Source: Streptosporangium amethystogenes
Lineage (GTDB): Bacteria; Actinomycetota; Actinomycetes; Streptosporangiales; Streptosporangiaceae
Length of the DNA: 64,000 nucleotides
Assembly (NCBI RefSeq): GCF_000721075.1
Contig: NZ_JOEQ01000004.1
Coordinates: 1 to 64,000, forward strand
Direction: 5' to 3'
The notes under the pieces are model-generated. The model did not search any database. It was not told the origin of the DNA and was given only the letters and a program-made list of their open reading frames with translations. The translations under genes were made by a program, and so were the position numbers. Below are positions 1-8,406 of this stretch, in pieces; positions within the stretch are counted from its first letter, which is position 1, and every line of letters begins with the position of its first letter.

Positions 1-137
1 AGGGCATCGGCCACCGCCACATCCACCTGCTCCAACGAGCCGACGGCTACGGCTACACCACCCACCCAGAAGTGCGGCACCGTGCCGCGTTTCCTCCCGG
101 CCCTGAAGGACCGGGTCTCCACGCTGGAGGTAATTGA
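1..137 (+). CDS. 3' end of an unidentified gene (partial)
   Basis: An open frame enters from the left edge (codons from base 3) and ends at a TGA at 135-137. The A of that stop is the first base of the next gene's ATG, the usual layout of translationally coupled actinomycete genes. Only about 44 residues are visible, with a His/Gly-rich stretch and a Pro/Gly-rich tail. No family can be named. The stop-start overlap is the main support, and other frames are also open here. Confidence 0.35.
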   Translation, partial: GIGHRHIHLLQRADGYGYTTHPEVRHRAAFPPGPEGPGLHAGGN

Positions 138-781
138 TGAGCCAGCAGCCCATCGTCCTCCCCCGCCTCGCCGCCCTGGCCAGACAGGCGGCGCCGCGAC
201 TACTTGAGGGCGTCGTCGCCCCCCTGGCCGTCTTCTACGGCGCGCTGGCCGTCCTCGGCCTGCGGGGCGCGCTGGTCGCCGCGGTCACCTGGGTGTACGC
301 GGGGGTGGGGTGGCGGCTGGTCCGGCGGATCCCGGTGCCCGGGACGATGATCCTCGCGGTCATCGCGATCACCGTCCGGGCGCTGCTGGGGTTCTGGACC
401 GGGAGCGCGGTGCTCTACTTCCTCCAGCCCGAACTGGGGACGATCTGTATCAGCGTGGTCTTCCTCGCCTCGGTCCGGCTCAACCGCCCGCTGGTACAGC
501 GGCTGACCCTCGACTACATCCACCTGCCGTCGGCGGTGCTGAGACACGAGCGGGTCCGCCGGTTCTTCGCCCGCATCACCCTGCTGTGGGCCTTCGTGCT
601 GCTGGCCAACTCCGCGGTGAGCATCTGGCTACTGCTCCACGAGTCGATCGGCACCTACCTGCTGGTCCGTACCTCGACCGTGGCCGTGATCAGCGGCCTG
701 GCCGTGGCCTTCTCGCTGTACGCCTTCCGCCGGGTACTACGCCGCCTGCACTACGACCCCCTCGCCACCCCGCCCGCCTGA
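137..781 (+). CDS. VC0807/DUF3159-like integral membrane protein
   Basis: 214 residues with about five or six hydrophobic segments (roughly residues 25-55, 70-110, 145-195) separated by short Arg-rich loops, so an inner-membrane protein. The pattern, with an early RRIP.PGTM loop and a C-terminal Arg-rich tail, resembles the VC0807 / DUF3159 group of uncharacterised actinobacterial membrane proteins. The ATG at 137 overlaps the upstream stop; a TTG at 134 is in frame but less likely. It precedes tspO by 50 bp on the same strand, so co-transcription is possible. The biochemical role is unknown. Confidence 0.7.
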   Translation: MSQQPIVLPRLAALARQAAPRLLEGVVAPLAVFYGALAVLGLRGALVAAVTWVYAGVGWRLVRRIPVPGTMILAVIAITVRALLGFWTGSAVLYFLQPELGTICISVVFLASVRLNRPLVQRLTLDYIHLPSAVLRHERVRRFFARITLLWAFVLLANSAVSIWLLLHESIGTYLLVRTSTVAVISGLAVAFSLYAFRRVLRRLHYDPLATPPA

Positions 782-831
782 CGGGGCAACCGCCGTGCGG
801 TGGACGCACGAAAGAGGGCAGGGAGGTTCGC

Positions 832-1305
832 ATGGTCATGGATCGGATGCCGAAACGCTGGGCCGGGCTTCCGGTGTTCGTCATCGCGCTCGTGCTGGTG
901 GCGGTGGTGGGGTCGCTGGCGGCGGTCAACGCCGGCGGTGAGTATCTGTCGCTGGAGCGCCCGCCGTGGGCGCCGCCGCAGTGGCTGTTCGGCCCGGCCT
1001 GGACGGTGCTGTACATCATGATCGCTCTGTCCGGCTGGCTCGCCTGGTCGGCGCGCGGCCTGACCCCGGCGCTCGGTGTCTACGTGGTCCAGCTGATCCT
1101 CAACGCGGCCTGGACACCGCTGTTCTTCGGCGCCGGGCAGTACGGCCTGGCGTTCGCGGAGATCGTCGTCCTCTGGCTGGCCATCGTGCTCAACATCGTG
1201 CTGTTCTGGCGGATCAGCCGCCCCGCCACCTGGCTCCTGGTCCCCTACCTGCTCTGGGTGACCTACGCGTCCTCGCTGAATCTCGCCATCTGGCAGCTCA
1301 ACTGA
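832..1305 (+). CDS. TspO/MBR family tryptophan-rich sensory protein
   Basis: 157 residues with five transmembrane helices, the normal size for TspO/MBR proteins. The family signature is clear: the loop after helix 1 reads ERPPWAPPQWLFGPAW, and LNAAWTPLFF follows in helix 3. Family members bind porphyrins and other tetrapyrroles in the membrane and modulate stress responses; the ligand here is not known. ATG at 832 is chosen because GGGAGG at 821-826 sits five bases upstream; an ATG at 838 is the alternative. The frame stays open far upstream, but that extension runs antiparallel to no recognisable domain and overlaps the previous gene, so it is discarded. Confidence 0.92.
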   Translation: MVMDRMPKRWAGLPVFVIALVLVAVVGSLAAVNAGGEYLSLERPPWAPPQWLFGPAWTVLYIMIALSGWLAWSARGLTPALGVYVVQLILNAAWTPLFFGAGQYGLAFAEIVVLWLAIVLNIVLFWRISRPATWLLVPYLLWVTYASSLNLAIWQLN

Positions 1306-1325
1306 GCGTTCCCGCCCCGTGCGCG

Positions 1326-1364
1326 GGCCCCCGCACCCGACGAAAGTCGGAGGTGGCGGGGGCC
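1326..1364 (+). terminator. nested hairpin after tspO
   Basis: A 9-bp outer stem (1326-1334 with 1356-1364) encloses a 5-bp inner stem (1338-1342 with 1347-1351) capped by a GAAA tetraloop. It lies 20 bp after the TspO stop and has no T-tract, as is common for GC-rich actinomycete terminators. Termination is inferred. Confidence 0.55.
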
Positions 1365-1536
1365 GTTCGGGGGATGTGGCGGGCTGTGCCCGGTTCCTAG
1401 GGTCGGTGGGACGGATCTCATGGTGATCTCAGGGACATGACCGAAGACCTCAGGGGTTCTTCCGGATGTCCGGGGATCATCGGGGGGTGTCAGCGTTCCG
1501 TACGAGACATCCCCGCCCCCTTGACTGGAGCCCGGT

Positions 1537-2166
1537 ATGACACAGGCGATCCTTGACACCCTGCACGATGCGATGGCGTCTCCCTGGATCTATCCGGCGC
1601 TGTTCGCGCTGGCGTTACTCGACGGGTTCTTCCCCGTGGTGCCGGCGGAGACGTCCGTCATCACCGCCGGGGTGTTCGCCGCCGCCACCGGTGCGCCCGA
1701 CCTGCCGCTGGTCGTCGCGGTGGCCGCGCTGGGCGCGTTCGCGGGCGACCACGTCTCGTACGCCATCGGGCGCGGCGCCAACAACCGGCTGCGCAACGGC
1801 AGGCGCAGCCGCAGGACGTTCGCCTGGGCGGAGCGGGCACTGGCGGAGCGGGGTGGGCTGATCCTCGTGGTGGCCCGCTACATCCCGGGTGGCCGGACCG
1901 CCTGCACCCTCACCATGGGCGCGGTCGCCTACCCCCGGCGCTCGTTCGCCCTCTTCGACGCGGTGGCCGCGCTGTCCTGGGCGCTCTACTCGGGACTGAT
2001 CGGCTACGTGGGCGGCGCGGCCTTCGAGAACGACCCGGTCAAGGGCCTGTTGCTCGGTCTCGGCATCGCCGTGACGATCACCGCCGCGGTCGAGGTCGTC
2101 CGCTACCTGCGCCGGCCTCGGATCCCGGCGGAGCCGCAGGCGAGCCTGGTCGTCTCCGGTGACTGA
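1537..2166 (+). CDS. DedA family (SNARE-associated) membrane protein
   Basis: 209 residues. The N-terminal half carries DGFFPVVPAET, the middle AGDHVSYAIGRGAN, and then ARYIPGGRT, the acidic and Arg-containing re-entrant motifs typical of DedA/SNARE-associated proteins. The family acts in the cytoplasmic membrane and is linked to proton-motive-force homeostasis and, in several members, undecaprenyl phosphate flipping. Four to five membrane segments are visible. No strong Shine-Dalgarno is seen before ATG 1537 (TGGAG at about 1525). It stands alone, with a 230-bp leader and a convergent gene downstream. Confidence 0.9.
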   Translation: MTQAILDTLHDAMASPWIYPALFALALLDGFFPVVPAETSVITAGVFAAATGAPDLPLVVAVAALGAFAGDHVSYAIGRGANNRLRNGRRSRRTFAWAERALAERGGLILVVARYIPGGRTACTLTMGAVAYPRRSFALFDAVAALSWALYSGLIGYVGGAAFENDPVKGLLLGLGIAVTITAAVEVVRYLRRPRIPAEPQASLVVSGD

Positions 2167-2184
2167 CGGCGAAGGGAGCCCCCA

Positions 2185-2586
2185 TCATGATCGCTTCCAG
2201 ATCAGGGTGTGCCACCGGCCGTCCTCCTCCGCCGCCAGCACCAGACGGTCGCCGTCGGCGTTCAGCTCGCGGATCTGGACGGTGCCGACGAAGGCCGGGT
2301 TGAGCGACAGCTCGACGTCGTGGGCCACGTGCCCGTCGCGGATCTCGTAGCGGCCCGCGTAGGCGAAGAACGAGGTGAACGCCTCGGCCAGCGCCTCCGG
2401 GGGCGCCTTCCGCGGGCTGACACCGGGTAGCGGGGATCGACCGGCGCGCGCGATGGTCGCGCTCATGTGGCCGTCGGGGGTGTAGCAGAGCAGCCCCACC
2501 GCGTCGGTGCCGAAGGGGTGCGAAACCCTTCCCCCGGCACTGACGATCCGCCACTCGACCAGGCGCCAGGCGCCCACGAGATCCAT
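2185..2586 (-). CDS. lipocalin-like domain protein
   Basis: 133 residues. It begins MDLVGAWRLVEW, followed by a glycine turn, YTPDGHMSA in the middle and YAGRYEI later: the arrangement of the lipocalin-like (PF13924-type) fold, where the opening Gly-x-Trp closes the barrel. No signal peptide, so cytosolic. The ligand is unknown. The gene is convergent with the DedA gene (stops 18 bp apart) and divergent from the transporter at 2797. Confidence 0.75.
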   Translation of the reverse strand: MDLVGAWRLVEWRIVSAGGRVSHPFGTDAVGLLCYTPDGHMSATIARAGRSPLPGVSPRKAPPEALAEAFTSFFAYAGRYEIRDGHVAHDVELSLNPAFVGTVQIRELNADGDRLVLAAEEDGRWHTLIWKRS

Positions 2587-2796
2587 GCCCGCGAAACTAC
2601 GATAAGAGAAGCCAGCCAGTCAACAGCCCCGATGCGAATCCCGGGGAATTCCCTGCGAAGTCAGGGTCAACCCCGATGGCTCCGGCACCTGCCGCCACGG
2701 GACGCTTCCACTGTTCACCGCGAGCCCCCCACCGGACGCCTTCCCGAGGCGATCCGGTCATCTCGCCGTGGCTTCATCTGGTTGGGAGGAGTGCGC

Positions 2797-3627
2797 ATGA
2801 TCGTGCTGGCGGCAGGCCTGGCGTTGCTGGGCTCCCTGTTCTTCGCACTCGGCGCCGCGCTGCAGCAGTTCGAGGCGTCGAGCACCTCCCGCGCCACGCT
2901 GAGGCACCTTGTCCGGCGCCCCAGGTGGCTGCTCGGCGGCCTGTCCATCGCGGTGGGTACCGCCCTGCACGTCGTCGCGCTGAAGTACGGCCCGCTCACC
3001 GTGGTACAGCCGATGGGCGTGGCCAGCCTGCTGTTCGCCCTGCCCTGCGCCGCCGCGCTGCGGCGTCGCAGACCGCGGCCGGGCGAACTGGCCGCCGCCG
3101 CGGTGATCTCGATCGGGCTGATCGGCCTGGTACTGGTCGTGCCCGACCAGGGCGGCGACCCGCACCTCGGCACCGGGCAGGCGGTGGCCCTGCTCGCGGG
3201 GGCGGCCACCGCCGCCCTGGTGCTGTGGACCGCCGCCAGGCGCGCCTCCCCCGCCGCGAGAGCCTGCCTGCTCGCCATGGGCGCGGGCGTGCTGTACGGC
3301 GCGACCGCCACGCTCACCCGGGTTCTGGTCGACGGGGACGGGGAGTTCTGGTTCCTGCTCGCCGTCCCGATGCCCGCTCTGATCGCGCTGGCCCTGCTCC
3401 AGCGCGCCTACGCCGCCGGCCGCTTCGGCGTCGCCTTCGCCGCCCTCCAGGTGTCCGACCCCCTCACCGCCGTCGTCTTCGGTGCCCTCCTGCTCGGTGA
3501 ACCACTGCCGACCGGCGTGGCGGCGGTGCTCACCGCACTGGCGGCGGCGGCGCTCACCGCCGCCGGAACCGTCTCACTGGCCCGCACCACCCCGATGTCC
3601 CCCTCGCACGACGCGACAGCACGATGA
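2797..3627 (+). CDS. EamA/DMT-like multidrug-type transporter
   Basis: 276 residues with about nine or ten hydrophobic helices and an inverted half-repeat, matching the drug/metabolite transporter superfamily. GPLTVVQPMGV and VSDPLTAVVFG are the conserved turns of the two halves. Likely an inner-membrane exporter; substrate unknown. ATG at 2797 follows GGGAGGA (2784-2790); a GTG at 2791 is too close to that site. Its TGA overlaps the ATG at 3624 of the following glycosyltransferase frame, so the two are probably one transcription unit. Confidence 0.82.
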   Translation: MIVLAAGLALLGSLFFALGAALQQFEASSTSRATLRHLVRRPRWLLGGLSIAVGTALHVVALKYGPLTVVQPMGVASLLFALPCAAALRRRRPRPGELAAAAVISIGLIGLVLVVPDQGGDPHLGTGQAVALLAGAATAALVLWTAARRASPAARACLLAMGAGVLYGATATLTRVLVDGDGEFWFLLAVPMPALIALALLQRAYAAGRFGVAFAALQVSDPLTAVVFGALLLGEPLPTGVAAVLTALAAAALTAAGTVSLARTTPMSPSHDATAR

Positions 3628-3638
3628 ACGGAGTCCTG

Positions 3639-4862
3639 ATGGCCATGCCATCCGCCACCGCCCTGCCGATCCCCGCGCGGGCCCCCGCCATCCTTCCCAC
3701 CCGGCCTCGCCGGGTGCTGATCGCCACCGATACCTACCCGCCGGACGTGAACGGCGCCGCCTACTTCACGCACCGGCTGGCCCGGGGCCTGGCCGAGCGG
3801 GACAACGAGGTCCACGTGGTGTGCGCCTCTGCCTCGGGCCCGGCCGGGACCGAGCAGGTGGAGGGAGTGACCGTGCACCGGCTGCGCTCGGCGCCGGTGC
3901 TGGTCCACCCGACCATGCGCGTCTCGGTGCCGACCCGGCTGGACCGGCTCATCGACGAGATCTCCCCCGACGTGGTCCACACCCAGGGGCACTTCGTCGT
4001 CGGCCGCGCGGCGATCTCCGCCTCCCGGCGTGCCGGCATCCCCGTCGTGGCGACCAACCACTTCATGCCGGACAACCTCTTCCAGTTCGCGCACATCCCC
4101 GAACGGCTCCGCACCAGGGCGGGCGCGCTGGCCTGGAAGGACTTCAACCGGGTCTTCTCCCGGGCGGACCGGATCACCACACCCACCAGGATCGCGGCGG
4201 GACTGCTCACCGCGAAGGGCTTCGGACCGCCGGTGGAGTCCGTCTCCTGCGGCATCGACCTGGCGAGGTTCCAGCCGCGGGCCGAGCCGAAGGCGTGGGC
4301 ACGCGGGGCCTTCGGCCTGCCCGACCGGGCCACGATCCTGTTCGTCGGCCGGCTGGACGAGGAGAAGCGGCTGGACGAGCTCATCCGTGCCCTGCCACAC
4401 GTGCTCAACAACGCCGACGCGCAGATCGCGCTGGTCGGCACCGGCGGGCAACGGGCCGCGCTGACCCGGCTGGCCGACCGGATCGGAGTCGGCGACCGGG
4501 TGACCTTCCTCGGATTCGTACCGGACGAGGCACTGCCCCAGGCGTACGCCGCCGCCGACGTCTTCGCCATGCCGGGCGTCGCGGAGCTGCAGAGCATCGC
4601 CACGCTGGAGGCCATGGCCAGCGGCCTGCCGGTCGTCGCCGCCGACGCGATGGCCCTGCCGCACCTGGTACGGTCCGGCGAGAACGGCGGCCTGTTCTCA
4701 CCGGGCGATGTCCAGGAGCTGGCGCGGCACCTGAGTGCCCTGCTCGCCTCACCCGGACTGCGTGCCTCGATGGGCGCCGCGAGCCGCGCCATCGCGCTGA
4801 CCCATGACCACCAGGCCTCCCTGGCCAGGTTCGAGGCGATCTACCGGGAAGTGGCGCGGTGA
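3639..4862 (+). CDS. GT4-family glycosyltransferase
   Basis: About 407 residues with a GT-B fold: N-terminal Rossmann half with TDTYPPDVNGAA and VVHTQGHFVVG, C-terminal donor-binding half with FVGRLDEEKRLDELI, then GTGG and an E..SIATLEAMASGLPVVAA motif containing the donor-site glutamates. Family 4 enzymes transfer sugars from NDP- or GDP-sugars with retention; the layout resembles PimB/MgtA-type mannosyl- or glucosyltransferases of actinobacteria, but the acceptor is unknown. ATG 3639 is preferred because GGAG lies five bases upstream; an in-frame ATG at 3624 overlaps the previous stop but has no ribosome site. Confidence 0.85.
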   Translation: MAMPSATALPIPARAPAILPTRPRRVLIATDTYPPDVNGAAYFTHRLARGLAERDNEVHVVCASASGPAGTEQVEGVTVHRLRSAPVLVHPTMRVSVPTRLDRLIDEISPDVVHTQGHFVVGRAAISASRRAGIPVVATNHFMPDNLFQFAHIPERLRTRAGALAWKDFNRVFSRADRITTPTRIAAGLLTAKGFGPPVESVSCGIDLARFQPRAEPKAWARGAFGLPDRATILFVGRLDEEKRLDELIRALPHVLNNADAQIALVGTGGQRAALTRLADRIGVGDRVTFLGFVPDEALPQAYAAADVFAMPGVAELQSIATLEAMASGLPVVAADAMALPHLVRSGENGGLFSPGDVQELARHLSALLASPGLRASMGAASRAIALTHDHQASLARFEAIYREVAR

Positions 4863-4994
4863 CCCCGCGGGGCGAAGCGCCGGACTCCACGGTGATCTAC
4901 CAGGACATGGCGCGGTGAACTCCGGGACGAGGCACCGGAGGCGATGCAATGAACCCCGAGACGATTCACCAGCGATTCACCGGAAGGCCACGCG

Positions 4995-5714
4995 ATGAAC
5001 AAGGACCTGCCGTCCCGGCTGCCGGGGGTGGCCGGGCCGCTGCTCGCCCTGGCCGCGATGGGCTACGCGCACCTGACCTCGGCGGGCGCGGTGAGCCCCC
5101 TGAACGGCCTGGTCAGCGAGTACGCGCTGCGTGGCGACAGTGCCTGGGCGATGACCGGCGGCACGATCGCCCTGGCCATGGGCTGCCTCTGGGTCGCGTA
5201 CCTGCTGGCCAGGACGGACCCGGTGCGCGGCGCGGCGGCGCGCGCGCTGTTCGTCGCCTCGGCACTGGGACTCCTGCTCACCGCCACGTTCCCCACCGAC
5301 GCGGCGCCCGGTGTCACCTCGATCGGCGGGGAGATCCACCGCTGGTCGGCGGCCGTCGTCTTCACCGCGCTGCCCTGCGCGGGGTGGATGCTCGGCCGCC
5401 GGTCCGGGAGCCGGGCACTGGCGGGGGCCGCTGTCGCCTCCGTGGTGCTGCTGGCCTGGTTCCTGGCCGCCCACCCGGGCTCGCTGATCTCGGACCTGAT
5501 CGACGGCCCCGGCCACTACGGTCTGGCGCAGCGTCTGCTGCTGCTCTCCGAGATGACACTGGTCCTCCTCGCCGCCCTGCGGTCAGGCCATCGGGACGGC
5601 GTGACCGGCCGCCTCGGCCACCGGCGACCTGGGAGCGACCGGGGTGTGACGGTTCCCACCCAGCCCGGTCCGGACGACGCCCGACGCCCTCACCAGCCGA
5701 TAGGTCTCGGCTGA
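4995..5714 (+). CDS. DUF998-family membrane protein
   Basis: 239 residues. Six to seven hydrophobic segments fill residues 10-195; the remainder is a polar, Arg/Pro-rich tail. The spacing of N.LVSEYALR after helix 1 and the FPTD and E.HRWSA motifs around helices 3-4 are typical of DUF998 integral membrane proteins. Function unknown. GGAAGG at 4982-4987 is seven bases before ATG 4995. It follows the glycosyltransferase by 132 bp on the same strand. The C-terminal 40 residues look unlike membrane protein and may be a lineage-specific tail. Confidence 0.75.
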   Translation: MNKDLPSRLPGVAGPLLALAAMGYAHLTSAGAVSPLNGLVSEYALRGDSAWAMTGGTIALAMGCLWVAYLLARTDPVRGAAARALFVASALGLLLTATFPTDAAPGVTSIGGEIHRWSAAVVFTALPCAGWMLGRRSGSRALAGAAVASVVLLAWFLAAHPGSLISDLIDGPGHYGLAQRLLLLSEMTLVLLAALRSGHRDGVTGRLGHRRPGSDRGVTVPTQPGPDDARRPHQPIGLG

Positions 5715-5786
5715 CGGCGAAGCCATTCCCTCTACTCGCCCACCGGCGAGCAAATGAGAGGTGTCGCACGTACCCGACAGGGTCTT

Positions 5787-5804
5787 ACCTACGCTAACGT
5801 AGGT
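5787..5804. promoter_or_regulatory. 18-bp palindrome upstream of the desaturase gene
   Basis: A perfect inverted repeat, ACCTACG-CTAA-CGTAGGT, lies 33 bp before the desaturase ATG. Its size and symmetry suit a TetR-type dimer. The partially related sequence GGTTACGGTTGCGTAG follows at 5802-5817. No regulator gene lies next to it, so the binding protein would be encoded elsewhere. Confidence 0.55.
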
Positions 5805-5836
5805 TACGGTTGCGTAGTCTTTGAGGGAGAGGCCTG

Positions 5837-6769
5837 ATGCGAAAGTTCAGTGAGACCGAGCTGCTGCTCGAACTTGAGCCCGTCGTCGCGGGAGAGCTGG
5901 ACCGGCACCACACGATGGCCAAGGAGTGGTTCCCGCACGAGTATGTGCCCTGGTCGGAAGGCCGGAACTACGACGGCCTCTTCGAGGGGGACGCCTGGGA
6001 CGAGTCCGACACCGAGATCCCCGAAGAGGCCCGGATCTCCCTCATCGTCAACCTGCTGACCGAGGACAACCTCCCCAGCTACCACCACGAGATCGCCACG
6101 ACCCTGGGCCGCGACGCAGCGTGGGGCACCTGGGTGCACCGCTGGACCGCCGAGGAGGGCCGCCACGGCACCGCCATCCGCGACTATCTGACGGTCACCC
6201 GCGCGGTCGACCCGGTCGCGCTGGAGCGGGCCCGGATGGTGCACATGGGCGAGGGCTTCACCAACTCCTACGAAGGCGTGCTCGCCTCGGTCGCCTACGT
6301 CTCCTTCCAGGAGCTGGCCACCCGCATCTCGCACCGCAACACCGGCAAGGCCTCCCTGGACCCGAACTGCGAGCGCCTGCTCGCCAGGATCGCCGCCGAC
6401 GAGAACCTGCACATGCTCTTCTACCGGAACCTGCTCAACGCGGCCTTCCAGCTCGCCCCCGACCAGACCATGCGCGCGGTGACCGACGTCGTCACCACCT
6501 TCCAGATGCCCGGCACCGGCATCGAGGGCTTCACCCGCAAGGCCATGACCATCGCCAACGCCGGGATCTACGACCTGCGCCTGCACATGGACGACGTGCT
6601 GCAGCCGGTCCTGCGCCAGTGGGACGTGTTCAACATGCAGAACCTCGGCCCCGAGGGCGAGAAGGCCCGCGAGGAGCTCTCCGAGTTCCTCGACCGTCTG
6701 GAGACCACCGCCTCCCGCTTCGTCGAGCGCCGCGAGGCCCGCCGCGCCCGCCAGGCCGCGGGCGCCTGA
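5837..6769 (+). CDS. acyl-ACP desaturase (soluble diiron, DesA-like)
   Basis: 310 residues, the usual size for the soluble FA_desaturase_2 family. Diiron ligand motifs are present in order: EDNLPSYH at 76-83, EEGRH at 106-110, an E residue in the FQELATRIS helix near 159, and DENLH at 188-192. These bind the two irons that activate O2 to introduce a cis double bond into acyl-ACP. The gene is monocistronic, with a palindromic operator upstream and a strong terminator directly downstream. Regulation by a fatty-acid-responsive TetR protein is plausible from the operator but is an inference. Confidence 0.92.
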   Translation: MRKFSETELLLELEPVVAGELDRHHTMAKEWFPHEYVPWSEGRNYDGLFEGDAWDESDTEIPEEARISLIVNLLTEDNLPSYHHEIATTLGRDAAWGTWVHRWTAEEGRHGTAIRDYLTVTRAVDPVALERARMVHMGEGFTNSYEGVLASVAYVSFQELATRISHRNTGKASLDPNCERLLARIAADENLHMLFYRNLLNAAFQLAPDQTMRAVTDVVTTFQMPGTGIEGFTRKAMTIANAGIYDLRLHMDDVLQPVLRQWDVFNMQNLGPEGEKAREELSEFLDRLETTASRFVERREARRARQAAGA

Positions 6770-6782
6770 GCCCCCTGCATCC

Positions 6783-6812
6783 GAGGGACCGCGTAACGCG
6801 GTCCCTCTTTTC
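6783..6812 (+). terminator. intrinsic terminator of the desaturase gene
   Basis: An 11-bp perfect stem (6783-6793 with 6797-6807) with a TAA loop, followed by TTTTC. One of the clearest rho-independent terminators in the window; it starts 14 bp after the desaturase stop. Confidence 0.9.
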
Positions 6813-6974
6813 TGCCACGCTCCGCCTCGGAGTGCGGTGACCAGCCCGAACATGCCGCCCACGGCTGATCGAACGATCATCGCGTGTCCGGTTGGACGTG
6901 TTTTCTCTGGGTGGGGACAGGGGTGATCGCTGTCCGTCCCAAGTTCTCGCGACAGGTGGAGAGCTGGGTGTGCC

Positions 6975-8210
6975 TCAGGCGGCCGGAGCCAGCTCGCGGG
7001 GCTGTGAGGGTTGGACGACGGGCCTCAGAGTCCCAAGGAAGGTCAGGACCAGCGCGGCCGCCAGGCCGGTGGTGATCGGCGGGACCAGGAAGGCCAGGGT
7101 CTCGCCGAAGCGGTCCACGAGCTGGCCGGCCACGGCGGCGCCGGTCGCGATGCCCAGGCCGATCGCGCCGGTGAGCCAGGTGAACGCCTCGGTCCTGACC
7201 TCGCTGGGCACCAGGGTCTCGACCAGCGTGTAGCCGGTGATCACCGCGGGGGCGATGACGAACCCGGCCAGGGCCGCCCCGCCGTACAGCATGGGGATGG
7301 ACGTGGCGAACGTCAGGACGGCGGTGGCGGCGGAGAGCAGTCCGACGGTCGCCACCAGACGGACCGGGGCACCCGCCCGCCAGCGGACGACGCCGTAGAG
7401 GATGCCGCCGACGAAGCTGGCCCCCGAGAAGGTCGCGTAGATCGACCCCGCCGTTCCGGCCTGGCCGAGTGCGGCGGTGTAGGAGGTGATGCCGACCTGG
7501 AGGCTGCCGAAGACGGTGCCGATGGCGACGAAGGCACCCGCGAGCACGGCCACCCCCCGCAGCCGGAGCACCCCGCGCTGGGCACGGACCCGGACCGGGA
7601 TCGGCTCGGGAGCGCCCTTGCCGACCAGGGCGAACAGCAGCGTTCCGGCCACGATCATGACCAGCGCCAGCAGCAGCGCCCAGACCGGTGAGAACCCGGT
7701 CGAGATGGCCACCAGCAGCACCGGGGCGAGGGTGAAGGTCAACTCGTCGGTGATGGACTCCAGGGCGAAGGCCACGTCGAGCCTGCCGGAGCCGCCGAGC
7801 AGGTGCGCCCAGCGGGCCCGGACCATCGAACCGATCTGCGGCACCGTGGCACCGGCCAGGGCCGCGACGACCACCAGCGCCGGGGCCGGGGCACCGGCGG
7901 AGGCGAGCAGGAGCAGCGTGCCCAGCGCGGCCGCATGCAGGGCGACCTGCGGGAACAGCACCTTCGGCTGACCGTACCTGTCGGCCAGCCGTCCGGTCTG
8001 CGGGCCGGCCAGCGCCGCCGCCACCGCGGCGGCGGCAGCGGCGACACCCGCCACGCCGTACGAACCGGTGGACCACTGCACGAGCAGCAGGACGCCGAGC
8101 TGGAGCATCGCGTACGGCAGGCGCGCGGCGAACGCGGGGATGAGGAACCGCCAGGCTCCGGGCGTACCGAGCACGGCGAGGTACGACTTCAACAGATCTC
8201 CGTCCAACAT
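6975..8210 (-). CDS. MFS transporter
   Basis: 411 residues with twelve predicted helices in two halves. The loop after helix 2 reads GRLADRYGQPKVL, a variant of the MFS motif A (G..aDr.Gr). The N-terminus has a short amphipathic stretch and no signal peptide. This type is often annotated as an arabinose-efflux-like exporter; no substrate can be inferred. ATG at 8210. It stands alone, and the 196 bp separating it from the next minus-strand gene would hold its promoter. Confidence 0.85.
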   Translation of the reverse strand: MLDGDLLKSYLAVLGTPGAWRFLIPAFAARLPYAMLQLGVLLLVQWSTGSYGVAGVAAAAAAVAAALAGPQTGRLADRYGQPKVLFPQVALHAAALGTLLLLASAGAPAPALVVVAALAGATVPQIGSMVRARWAHLLGGSGRLDVAFALESITDELTFTLAPVLLVAISTGFSPVWALLLALVMIVAGTLLFALVGKGAPEPIPVRVRAQRGVLRLRGVAVLAGAFVAIGTVFGSLQVGITSYTAALGQAGTAGSIYATFSGASFVGGILYGVVRWRAGAPVRLVATVGLLSAATAVLTFATSIPMLYGGAALAGFVIAPAVITGYTLVETLVPSEVRTEAFTWLTGAIGLGIATGAAVAGQLVDRFGETLAFLVPPITTGLAAALVLTFLGTLRPVVQPSQPRELAPAA

Positions 8211-8406
8211 CCAGACGGAAACCCCGCCCGGCTCGGGAGCCCACCGGGGGTGGTGGGCTTCGACCGGGGTGATACCGCTCTCGCGGCCGCCGAGCGGTCA
8301 TTGCATGCGTCCCTGTGGAACGCAACAGCCATCTACCTTATGCCATGAACCTTCCCTTTTTTCCGCTCGGCCGAGCCCCACGGGCCCTCGCCGTACTCAC
8401 AGGCAC

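Noticed and set aside
310-831. N-terminal extension of the TspO frame by about 174 codons
   Set aside because: It overlaps the upstream gene in another frame, is Arg/Pro-rich, and TspO proteins are about 155 residues. The ribosome site at 821 decides.
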